Assembly (NCBI RefSeq): GCF_008831285.2
Contig: NC_045150.1
Location: 3,978,001-4,042,000, forward strand
DNA length: 64,000 nt
Direction: 5' to 3'
Origin: Nymphaea colorata
Taxonomy: Eukaryota; Streptophyta; Magnoliopsida; Nymphaeales; Nymphaeaceae
Within the stretch, counting starts at the first letter, position 1, and each line of letters begins with the position of its first letter. This document shows positions 22,329 through 32,997 of this stretch, piece after piece. The position numbers were made by a program, and so were the translations under genes. The notes under the pieces were generated by a model. That model saw only the letters and a program-made list of their open reading frames with translations, made no database searches and had not been told where the DNA came from.

Positions 22329-22844
22329 TCCTCAACAAAACTTGGACTTGCCCGTCACCTAGATTTGGCAACCCTCTCATAACCAATCCGCTTATGATGA
22401 AAACCAGAACTATTGAAATTAATTATCAAAAAATCTTCTTTTGAAACATAACTTTATAGATATGATCTTACGAGTGATTTGATGAGAAACATATATTAAG
22501 TTATTTGTTTCTTTTTACTTAACAATGTTTCTTTAATAGTAAGAAAAAAATGAACGGCTCTTATAACTCAAAATTTTGGTAGCATAAAGATCAATGCAAA
22601 AATGACCTGAACTAAAGTATGATTTATATTAAATTACTATCATAAACACATTAGAAGGTTCATATTTTTTTGAAAACACATTTTGATACAAAGTTAAGAG
22701 GTCTGGTTTTTATCCCTTATGCATATACATAGAAATGGGTAGGTGTGAGTCCCCACTGTTGATTATTACAAAATGGATGACTGACATATATAACTTTTTA
22801 GGACCAACAGCCAAGGTAATTTTTTGGTGATCTCATGCCTACCC

Positions 22845-22850
<6 letters not shown>

Positions 22851-22928
<78 letters not shown>
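22851..22928. repeat. Compound (AT)n-(GT)n microsatellite
   Basis: AT run 22851-22884 followed after a few bases by a GT run 22891-22928. In block B the same position (62036-62122) is a pure AT run of about 87 bp, so this site has mutated by slippage in both copies. Confidence 0.95.
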
Positions 22929-22930
<2 letters not shown>

Positions 22931-23076
22931 TGTTCATGTGAGCTTGTGTTGTAAACAGCAGGGCATGTAGCTAGATACCCATAAAATGAGTTGGAGGGGT
23001 GACAAATCTAGGCTACTTGTGAACCTTAGATGAGGTGCCAAGTTTATCTTCCCACTGTGGCAGGAGGGTTTTTGCC

Positions 23077-23110
<34 letters not shown>

Positions 23111-24829
23111 GATTTCCTTTTGAAGTAGTTTAGACATGTTATTCTCTTGAGCTTTCCTTTAGTGACAAAGAGATGATGATCTTTCCCAATTGTGCAATGA
23201 TGGTGCCTACACAATTAAGCATGAACCAATTGCCTTTATTGAGGCCTCTATTTCCCACGGAGCATGATAAACAATGTTGGTGAGAATAAATTCAGGTCCT
23301 ATTCGCATCCCCAAAATCTTTTATTTGGCTTTGGAGTGCTCCAGAAAAATGAGTTTTTATTTTGAAATAGAAAGAAAGGGACTCGCCCGTCGACACGAGG
23401 GTCGTCTGTTCCCGGCGCCTTTACCGGGAGCAATCAACCCAATGGCTATATTTATTATTGATGCATTTCATTTTAACTTGAACATCTCTTTATCTCTCCA
23501 GAAAAATATTGAAAGTTTGATGTTTCAAACTTTTGAAAAGGTTTTTGAAGAGTTGCTTGAGAATGTGAAATGTTTTGAGAAAACTAGAGGAAAATCCTTG
23601 TGAATATCATTGGAAAGCTTGAAAAGTCATTTTGAAATCATTTTAGTGTTCTCTTAAGACATTAAGTAGGTCTAAGATTTTGCTCTAATTTGGTTACCAC
23701 CTAGTTATAACTTCATCTCATCTTGCTTAAGTTCTTTTGGAGAGGTGCTTGTGATCGTACGTGACATTAAGTGAGTGAAAATGAATAGATGCATTGATCT
23801 TATATGATTGAAAGGTAAAATCATTCATTCCTACCATAACATTCATCTAGATGCATTCCTACCATAACATACATCTAAGATTTTTGTTTTTTTAAATATC
23901 ATATATATGAAGGAAAATTTTTTGAAAATAGATTGGGGTTGTAGACCATCAAGCATGAATCCAATATTGGGTCATTACTTGGTTTGTGGTCTTGATGAAG
24001 TCGGCAAATGAAAAATTAAAATCTTAAATGGTAAGATATTGAAAGAATAGAAAAGATGAAGGACTACATCCCAAGAGGGATATAGAAAAAGAAAAACATC
24101 TTGACAATCATAAAATCACATGTTTTGAAAAGAAAGATATGTATTTATATACATATATGAAAGCTTGTGAAAATGATGTTTATATCAAGTAGAGAAGAAA
24201 ATATCATTTTAGAAAGAGAAAGAGAGATTTTAAAATAGAATACGCGTACATACATATATTTATATATACGTATACGGGGGTTTATAAAAGTATGTTAAAT
24301 CATAGAAAGAGAAACAACAAAGAAAGATATTCATGTGCATGCATACGTATGTTACATGTATATATGCATACGTTTTCATGAATATGAAAATCAAGGAACG
24401 ATTTAAAAATAACCGACTTCAAATTTTGATATAGGCCAGAAGGGAGCTTGGACTTATGCAAAAGCCTAAGCTAAGTCTCCAATGATGCATTAGAGAGATT
24501 TCTTTTGAAAATGTTTTGGAAAATATGATTTATATAAAAACATAGAATATTTATGGTTTGGTTACAAGAGAATATATTTCTTCCACCTTTGGGTATGGAA
24601 GAAAATCTAGCAACACATCGAGGCACTCTTTACGATTCCTAATGGGGTGATAAGGAAAGAAACTAGTGTAAAATGACATGCAAATGCATTTTAACTTGTA
24701 CATTTTTTTTATGGTTTCCCCAGGTTGAACAAGCCCCAACCTGAAAAATTAATATGAAAAAATAAAGAGCCCCAAGCCATATCCTCATTCTCACTGTTCA
24801 TTGGTATGTAAATAGAATATTAAAATATC

Positions 24830-25440
24830 ATTAATGGATAATATCAAAACAATATTTCAGAAAAGAAAGAGAGCATGATTCAACTATGGAATAGAATCTC
24901 ATCTTCTCATGTTTCCGGTGCACTCGAGCATAGCCTCTTGACTTTAGAGAGTGAGAGCTATCTCCTATGGCCATGGGGAAGTGAGGAAGAGAGAAAACGA
25001 GAGAAGCAAAATATAAATGGAAAATCAAACAACTACGCATGGATAATATAAAAGCAATATTCAAGAAAAGAAATAGAACATGATTCAACAATGAAATAAA
25101 ATATTATTTCATCTTCTCATATTCCCGGTGCACTTGAGCATAGCCTCTTGGCTCTAAAATAGAGTTGAGAGCTATCTCTTATGGTCATGGAGAAATGAAA
25201 AAGAGATGAAAATAAATGAAGCAAAAGAACAACAAGAATGTATTCAAGAAATGAGATAACATGACTCAAGCATGAAAATGAAAAATCATCTCATCTTCTC
25301 ATGCTCCCGTTGCACTTGAGCATAGCCTCTTGGCTCTAAAATAGAGTTGAGAGCTATCTCTTTTGGCCATGGGGAAAGGAAGAAGAGAGAAAAAAAGATA
25401 AGAGAGAAATGAGAGGAATGATGATTACATACCTCTAAAT
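24830..25440. repeat. Three imperfect tandem repeats of about 180-210 bp inside the solo LTR
   Basis: The motif GAGCATAGCCTCTTG recurs at about 24925, 25135 and 25316, each time followed by GAGAGCTATCTC and preceded by a TTCTCAT(G/A) segment. The related LTR at 30328 has a diverged single version near 31285-31360, so the array expanded in this copy or subfamily. Confidence 0.82.
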
Positions 25441-25844
25441 GAGAAAATGAATTAGGGAAAATAAACAATCATGCTTGAAATAAACTTGAACTCACCTTGA
25501 ATGAATCTCCAAGATGATGAAGATGAGTCCTCCAAGGGATCTTTGGTGCTCCCTTGAAGAGTTGTAGCTAGTTCCAAGTTAGAGAGAAATGGAAAGAGGA
25601 AGAAGGAGAGAGAATACTCTAGGGTTTCTCCCAATGGCCACTCTTACCCAAGAGAGGGGGAAGTGGGTGGCATTTATAGAGATTTTGTAGCTAAAAGCCC
25701 AAAATTTGATTTTTTTTTTTTAATTTCACCATATTTTCATCCGAATTTGACATAATTTTGAATTATTTTGAAAAAGAAATGACTTGAAAATGAGTCTGAT
25801 TGACCATTAGGCTTATAAAAATATATATATATTTTAAAATGAGT

Positions 25845-26272
25845 TGGGCTTTTGTCCACCCAAAAAGACTAAAATCGCCCTCTAAAAGGAGTTTTTTTGT
25901 CAAAAAGAGGGGCAAATGGGTCTTCCTCATCAAAAAGACCAAAATCACCCTCTAAAAGAGGTTTTTTGTCAAAAGGAGTGGCAAATGAGTCTTGCCCACC
26001 ACAAAGACCAAACTCGCCCTCTAAAAGGAGGTTTTTTGTCAAAAGAATGGGCAAATGTGTGTTTCTCACCAAAAAGACCAAAATAACCCTTTAAAAGAAG
26101 GTTTTTTGTCAAAAGGAGGCGCAAATGGGTCTTGCCCACCAAAAAGACCAAAATCACCCTCTAAAAGGAGGTTTTTTGTCAAAAGGAGGAACAAATGGGT
26201 CTTGCCCACCAAAAAGACCAAAATCACCTTATAAAAGAGGTTATTTTCAAAAGGAGGGGCAAATGAGTCTGA
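25845..26272. repeat. 70-bp tandem repeat array, six units, inside the solo LTR
   Basis: Units begin CTAAAAG or a close variant at about 25882, 25952, 26021, 26091, 26161 and 26231, a period of 69-70 bp. Each unit holds TTTTTTGTCAAAA and AAAAAGACCAAAA. There is no spacer diversity, so it is not a CRISPR array. The minus-strand frames that run through it (repeats of GDFGLFGE-type residues) follow from the repeat and are not supported as genes. Confidence 0.9.
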
Positions 26273-26379
26273 AATGCTTGATTTGGATTTAAACTTGGGT
26301 TTAAAATTCATTTTAAAAATAATGAACCGAAATTTTTAATAACCCCCTTTTCTGAAGAATTTGGGGTGATAACAGGTCC

Positions 26380-29300
26380 TAAACCATGTGAGCAACCTGA
26401 TCTTATCACTGATTGCATTGTGATAAACTAGTCTACCACTAGTGAAGTGTCAATGGCTAAAAACCTTGGTAGTCCGACTAGATGTCAGTCAGGTTTCCCG
26501 TTCGTTCCACCCTTGCTTGCTTTTTCACTAATAAGGCACACAACCAACTTGGCAATAGAATCAAAGACTCCAATATTGCCATTGAAGATAAGGTCAGTGC
26601 TATTGAAAGAAAGGTCTATGTTGATAAAGATGACCTTAGTTTAGTAACTACTCCACAAAATGAGGAAACTCACGATTGTGTAAATCAAGTAAATCCTAAG
26701 AAATGGGGAGATGATAAACGTGTAAACTGAGCATATAAAGATATCTCTAGACGTGACCAAATTAACAAGCGAAAAAATAACTTCTTCCATGGATGTAGAC
26801 CTAAAAAGGTTGAACCACGTTACATCTTGTCTTCTTTTTTTTGTGTGTGAGGTTTTGTATGATGTCAGCGCTCCAATGTTCATCAATGGCATCTCAACCA
26901 TCAACACCAAAAGGGAAGACCCACAACACAGTTGCAGCTTTACCAAAATCAGGATCAGATGTCACAAATCTGTCGTTCTCAGGTTTGACTTCCTCCATCA
27001 TACCTTCTCCCACCAATCTTCAGCGTTTCTTATCTATAACATTGTCATCCAACCATTATCTACTCTAGGAGTCTCAGTTTACACCTATGCTTAAGAGTTA
27101 CAACATGACAGGATATAATGATGGATCATTCAAGTGTTCAAATGAGTTCTTGCCTGCTGAAGATGGCAAAGAAATTGTTCTAAATCTAGTGTTTCTGGAA
27201 TGGCTCAAGGTGAACAACTCCTACTGAGTTGGATCATCTCATCGTTAACTGAAACTGTACACAGTCAACTTGTAGGCCTTGACTCGTTTTACAAAGCTTG
27301 GACCATCATAAAGCGTATTTACACTGCTTAGTCTAGAGCAAAAGTGCAGCAACTCAAATCTGCATTAGAAATCTTGAAAAAGGAAACTGGTTCTATAACA
27401 GTATATTTTCATAAGGCCAAAGGCATAGCTCATTAGTTAGCTATGGCCTCCAAGCCTGTCGACGAGGAAGACCACGTTATGAATATTATTCCTGGTCTTT
27501 GCATAGATGAATATGGTGCTCTAAAAATTTGCTTGCACACTCGTGTCGATCCCATAAGTTTGGAAGAGTTATATGTGTTGCTTCTCATTCACAAATCTGA
27601 AATTTCAAAACTTGGAAGCTTCGAAAATCCACCAAAATGCATCGACAGAATTTTAAGAATCAAAACTATATATGAAAAATTGAGCAACAAAGAGGCCGTT
27701 CAGTAAGCCATCCTTAGGATAAAATGCTCACTTGCCTTGCTTGTGGCAATCATGGACACTTTGCTTCTCAATGTCAAACTGTATGTCAAGCTTGTAGGAG
27801 AATAGGACATGGTGCATTGAATTGCAAAACGTATAAATTTCAAAAGGAACCGTCTTCTCTAAAGGGTTATCATATGGAAACTTGGCCTCAAACGGACGAA
27901 GGTTTTTGGTATTTGGACACCGGCACCACCCATCATGTGACTGGGGACCTAAGCAATTTATCTATGCACATGGAACATCATGGGCAAGATCAGTTGAGAG
28001 TTGGAAATGGTGCTGGTCTTCAAATCACAAATGTCGGTAATGTTTCTCTCTATAGCTGAGACTTAAAGTTTTTCATAAATAATGTACTATATGTTCCTAC
28101 TGTTTCCAAGAATCTACTATCTGTTCATAACTTTGCCCAGGATAATGATGTTGTCATTGAATTTGATGCAAATCATTATTTTGTCAAGAATCAAACAACA
28201 AGGTAGGAACTTCTGGAAGGAGCAAATAAAGGAGGTTTATATCAGCTGAGGTTACAATAGGTCAAGCAGTATGATGCAACTCATTAGAAAACAGCACTCA
28301 TAGGAGAACAGGCCTCAGTTGTTGATTGGCATAACCGAATGGGACATCCTGATTTTAGAACTGTGGTACATGTTTTAAATAATTTTGAATTGCCTATTAG
28401 CAGTCAGACTCATAGTAAGATATGTGATGCATGTCAAAAAGGGAAAAGTCATGCTCTTCCCTTTGCACCAACACAACACAAGATTGATGCTCCACTTGAT
28501 TTAATCTTTATTGATGTTTGGGGACCGTCAACTACTTCATCTATGCATGATTATAGTTACTATGCAATTTTATAGATGTTTTCTCTCGCTTTTCTTGGAC
28601 ATACATTATTTAAAACAGATCAGATGTGCTCTCTATTTTTAAAACTTTTCAAGTCATGGCAGAGCAGCAATTTGATAGAAAAATAAAGGCTGTTCAAAGT
28701 GATTGGGGAGGTGAATATAGAATTGTCTCCAACTATCTCAAACAGATTGACATTGTCCATAGAGTTGCTTGTCCACATGTTCATCAACAAAATGAAAGTA
28801 TAGAAAGAAAACATAGGAACATAGTTGAAACAGGGCTCTCCTTGCATATGCTGGTTTGCCTTATAGATATTGGGATTTTGCTTTTAAAACTGTTGTGTTC
28901 TTGATTAATATAATACCAACTCAGGGTTCTTAATATGAAGTCACCATATCAAGTGCTCTTCAAAAAATCTCCAGATTATAAATTTCTAGATATCCTATCT
29001 CTGAAACCCATCTCACTTATTTAATCCTTGAAACCAAACCTACCAGTGTGACTCAAGCTTTAAAACACCTTCAATGGGTCAACGCCATGAATGCGGAACT
29101 TAGAGCTCTCACCAAAAATGAAACGTGGACCCTTGTTCCTTTGTTGGCCTCTGCTTATATCATTGGTTCCAAATGGGTCTTTCACATTAAGAGGAAAGAT
29201 GATGGGACACTTGAATGGTACAAAGCTTGCTTAGTCACCGAAGGCTATGAGCACGGCATTGATTACTTCAACCCACAACGATTGTTACCATTTATGGGTG

Positions 29301-30327
29301 GACTATTCGTCAACTTGATGTTCATAATGCATTTCTACATGAAGCTCTCACTGAGAAAGTATATATGACACAACCTCCTGGTTTCATTGATGACAAATTT
29401 CCCCAGCGCGTTTGTCAATTGCATATGGCCATTCATGGATTAAAACAATCCCCTAGGGCCTGGTTCCACTGCATCACCACTTTTTTTGGCCTCTTTGGGT
29501 TTCGTTGGGTCTAAGGTTGATCCTTCTCTATTTATGTGATTTTGTGCTATATATTTTTATTTTTGTTGACGACATCATTCTTAAGGGCAACCACGCTACA
29601 ATGGTTGAGTTTATCATCAATACTCTCGATCAAGAATTCGGCACCAAAGATCTTGGAGTCCTCCACTACTTTTTGGGTATACAAGCATCATTCTCTTTCA
29701 AAGGTTTGTTTCTTTCTCAAGAAAAGTGCATGCTTGATATCCTCAGAAAGGCTTACATGGTCAATGAAAAGCCAAACTCGACACCTATGTCAACCTCATT
29801 CAAACTATCCAAACATGATGGGGGGTTCTTACGAGAACCAACTCCCTATCGATAACTTGTTAGAGCACGTCAATATCTCACTCTTACATGGTCTGATCTC
29901 TCTTTTGTTGTTAACAAAGTTTGTTAATACATGCAGCATCTAACTACAGTCCACATGACTGCGGTTAAATGTATTTTACGCTATGTCAAGGCGACGTTAT
30001 TCTTCTGGTCTTCTCTTAAAACCAGCCACCAATTTTTAGATTGATGCTTACACTGATGCAAACTTGGCCAAAAAAATTGATGATCGAAAGTCTACTGGAG
30101 GATTTGCTATCTTCATGGGTTTGTCTCTTGTCTTATGGTCTACTCACAAATAGCCCACTGTTGCTTGGTCTAGTACCAAGGCAGAATATCATGCTTTGGC
30201 ATCCTGTTCCTCTGAGGTGTTATGGCTCACCTATCTACTTCAGGAACTACACATCCCTATGGCGCACATTCATGCTTATGGTGCGATAATATTGGCACAA
30301 CTTCTCTTTTTGTAAATCTTGTGTTTC
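26380..30327 (+). mobile_element. Second Ty1/copia element (copia 2), decayed, block A copy
   Basis: Gag-to-RNase H homology runs from about 27.1 kb to the abrupt junction at 30327, where a large LTR begins. 26380-27090 is non-coding and matches 62481-63205 in block B; it may be leader or LTR remnant, but I could not define an LTR. Since A and B share this element, it inserted before the A/B duplication and is older than copia 1. Confidence 0.85.
27091..30327 (+). pseudogene. copia 2 gag-pol remnant (block A copy)
   Basis: Recognisable parts: gag (27.1-27.7 kb, ITVYFHKAKGIAH and MASKPVDEE motifs), two CCHC knuckles (CLACGNHGHFASQC and CQACRRIGHGALNC, 27730-27832), protease LDTGTTHHVTGD (about 27916), pre-integrase and integrase (DWHNRMGHP about 28325; FIDVWGP about 28508; SDWGGEY about 28700), reverse transcriptase (SKWVFHIKRKDDG about 29169; FVDDIIL about 29560; HYFLGI about 29664) and RNase H (DAYTDANL about 30043; SSTKAEYHAL about 30170). 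Many stops and frame changes interrupt it, for example TAG at 27434-27436 where the block B copy has CAG. It is cut off at the 30327 junction before the element's 3' end. Confidence 0.92.
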
Positions 30328-32538
30328 TGTTATCACCCAATTTTTTTTTTTAAAAAAAAACATATTTCATTTTCACTCAAATATCAATTATTTCATCTAG
30401 ATTTAATTTCTAAGCCTTAAGCCAAATCCTAGACCCAAAATAAATTTGCGACTAGTCGAACCAAAATGAATCTCTAAACCCTTGTCTGATCCCAAACACA
30501 AAATTCAAATTCAAACCCAACAAAATCCAACTCGTGGATCCAAATTAGATGCAAAACATAAGTTTAGATTTGATGCTATCAAGTGCCGCACATGTGCGTG
30601 CAAACTTTTCATTTTGTTTTATGTCTCATCCTCGCACCAAAAATATGTTTTTGAAATTTTAACCATTCACTAAAACGCATTGGTGACCGATTGAACCCAA
30701 TCCAGATTTAAAACGAGATCGGAGTCCCTCAAAATGGAGTCCGCCACCCATTTGTAACAAAACCCATTTTTTACTCATTTTAAATAAAAAATTTCCGCTT
30801 GAGCCTAGCGTGCAGGAACCATTTTTGTGATCAAAATCACCCCTTAGGGGCGGTTTTGGCCTGGCTGGGTGGGCATTAGCCCTGCCCACACCCCAAAGAG
30901 GTGTTTGGAGGGCTAGTGGCTAATCCCACTTAGTCAAAGCTTATTTTAAAAGAAAAATAAAATTATTCAAAAATATTAAAAATTCGCATGAAAATCTTGT
31001 CAAATTAAAAAAAAAAATCAAATTTTGAGCTTTGGCTCCAAAACTCTCTATAAATACCCCCCACAATCATCCATCTTGGGCATGAGCCAACCATGGAGAA
31101 CCTCTAATGTTTCCTCACTTGAAATTTTTTATTTTCCCTTAGCTATCTCTTTCCATTGTTTTCTTCTTCTCTAACCTTGGAAGCAATCGTCTCCAAGTTC
31201 CAACTCTTCAAGAGAGCATGGAAAGATATTAGAGGTATGTAATCCTTATTCAATTTTTATCTTTCGTTTTCCCTTGCCACCTCCTCATGGCCATGCAAGA
31301 AAGCTCGAATGAGGTCCTAACTGGAGTCAAGAGCTACATCTTGAGTGCACCGAGAGTATGAGCAAGGCGAACCAAATTCCTTTACTTCATTTATTTTGAA
31401 AAATATGTTTGTTATATTATTCAACTCATCGTTTATGCTTGAGATGATGATTATGCATGATGTATTAATTTTCCTTAATCAATGGGCAAATGTAAGGCGA
31501 GAATTAGTGCTTAGGTTGGGGTCTTTTTATTATTATGTTGATTTTTGAGGTTGGGACTTGTCTAACCAGAGAAAGCCCCTCACGAATTTGTATATGTTAT
31601 GCATTCTTCATGTCATTCTTACGTTTAGTTTTTTTCTTAATCACCTAATTAGGGACCCCAATGAGTGTTTTCCTACGTTGATTTTTATTTCATGTATGTT
31701 TGATTTTCTTTCATACCAAATGGTAGAATAAATATATTCTCTTGTAGCCAACAAATTAATGATTCTTTTCATGTTCACATACAAAAATATTTAGAATCAT
31801 ATTTTTCAAAAGATTTTTTAAAGCAAGAACCCCCTCTAATGAGGCCTTGGAGACTTACCTTAGGCTCTTGCATGAGTCCAAGTTCTTCTCCGGCCTACAT
31901 AAAAATTGAAGTCGGATATTTTCAAATCATTTTTTCATTTTAACTTTCATGAACATATATATGTGTATACATGTTATATATTTATACGTGCACATGGCTA
32001 TCTTTCTTTGTCCTTCTCTTTTAATGATTTAACACATTCTTTACAAACTCTCGTATATGTATATATGATTATATATACGTGTATTCCATTTTAAAATCTC
32101 TCTCCCTTTCTTTGTAAAATCTTCTTCTCCCTCTCTATTTGATTTACTTTTTTTTCACAAGCCTTATTATACATATCCATATCTATATATATATATAAAT
32201 ATATATGTATATATATGGATGTATATGTATACATATCTATCTCTCTTTTAAATCCCTTGCTTTTGCGATTTTCAAATTGTCTTTCACTCTCTCTTTTCCC
32301 TATTATGCTCAGATTAAAGTCTTTCTTCTTTTCCATTCTTTCAAATATTTTTCTCCCATGATTTAAGATTTTAATTTTTCATTTGCTGACTTTACTAAGA
32401 CCAAAACTCAAGTAATGACCCAATATTGGAATCATGCTTGATGATCTACATTCTCATTTCATTTTCAAAGACTTTTCTTTCTTCATAAAAATATTTGTGA
32501 CAATTGTAAAATGAGAAACTTAGATGTATGTGTTGGTA
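30328..32538 (+). mobile_element. Truncated large LTR, relative of 23300-26374 in opposite orientation
   Basis: It starts TGTTATCACCC, the same start as the solo LTR's minus strand. It shares in order the GAGCTACATCTTGAGTGCACC-type segment (about 31331), the AGGCTCTTGCATGAGTCCAAG-type segment (about 31862), an ATTGAAGTCGGA segment (about 31907) and CTTAGATGTATG (about 32519). It then stops at about 32538, short of the last 0.5 kb of the other copy, where sequence related to the 600-bp tandem array begins. The left end interrupts copia 2. No coding sequence is supported. Confidence 0.75.
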
Positions 32539-32997
32539 GGAGTCTGGTTCTCCCTTTCTTTCTTGTTTTGGGGTTTCCTCTTTTCTTTTTTCTTGCATTT
32601 CAGGCTCAACTAGCTTTTCACCTACAATTTTGGTTTTTTCTCTTCGAATAATGACTTATTATTAATATTTGATAGTATAGTGCTTATTTACAGCCTTTTT
32701 TATTGGTCACCTTTCTTGTAAAATGTTGTTCATAATTTCTTTTTAATTTATTATGCTTCTTTGGAGGCGTGTAAAAGAATAAGAGAGAAACAAACCATAG
32801 AGAGACTACAGCAAGAACACCAAATGCTAAACAAGAGAGAAAAATGCATCATTTTCTTTTCTTGTTCCTCCTATTCGTTCCTTTGTTTCTACAAAGGGAA
32901 GGAAATCACGATCTCCATGACGAGAACGATGATCATAATGGTGAAGTTGATGGTTGGGACTTGGCGTTGACATCCTAATGAGTTGACAACCTAACGA
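32539..32997. repeat. Single dispersed unit of the 600-bp tandem repeat family
   Basis: It resembles the units at 45.1-47.76 kb: a TTTTGGGGTTTCC segment, CTTTTCACCTACAAT, a GACTTATTATTAATATTTGA segment and a TGAAG(T/TTG)TGATGGTTGGGACTTGG motif (about 32940). It joins the truncated LTR to block D1. Confidence 0.78.

Larger units (their letters stand above)
21325..23294. repeat. Repeat block A, middle part (homologous to about 60680-62475)
   Basis: This continues the block A/B alignment beyond the copia insertion. The first 80 bp are the outer end of the foldback right arm. The rest matches block B by eye and holds (AT)n at 22003-22027, a compound (AT)n/(GT)n at 22851-22928 and (CT)n at about 23077-23110. 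No coding frame is supported. Confidence 0.8.
23300..26374 (-). mobile_element. 3.1-kb solo LTR of a large LTR retrotransposon
   Basis: Comparison with block B (junction near 62476-62481) shows this 3075-bp segment is an insertion flanked by GGTCC at 23295-23299 and 26375-26379. On the minus strand it starts TGTTATCACCCC and ends in GGGGATGCGAATA, where a CA end would be canonical. No gag or pol motif appears on either strand, so I read it as a solo LTR left by recombination between the two LTRs. It contains three imperfect repeats of roughly 180-210 bp (24.83-25.44 kb) and a six-unit 70-bp array (25.85-26.27 kb). A truncated relative in opposite orientation lies at 30328-32538. A Gypsy origin is likely from LTR size but unproven. 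Confidence 0.78.

Noticed and set aside
25845-26272. Possible CRISPR-like array
   Set aside because: Units are contiguous 70-bp tandem repeats without distinct spacers, within a plant LTR.
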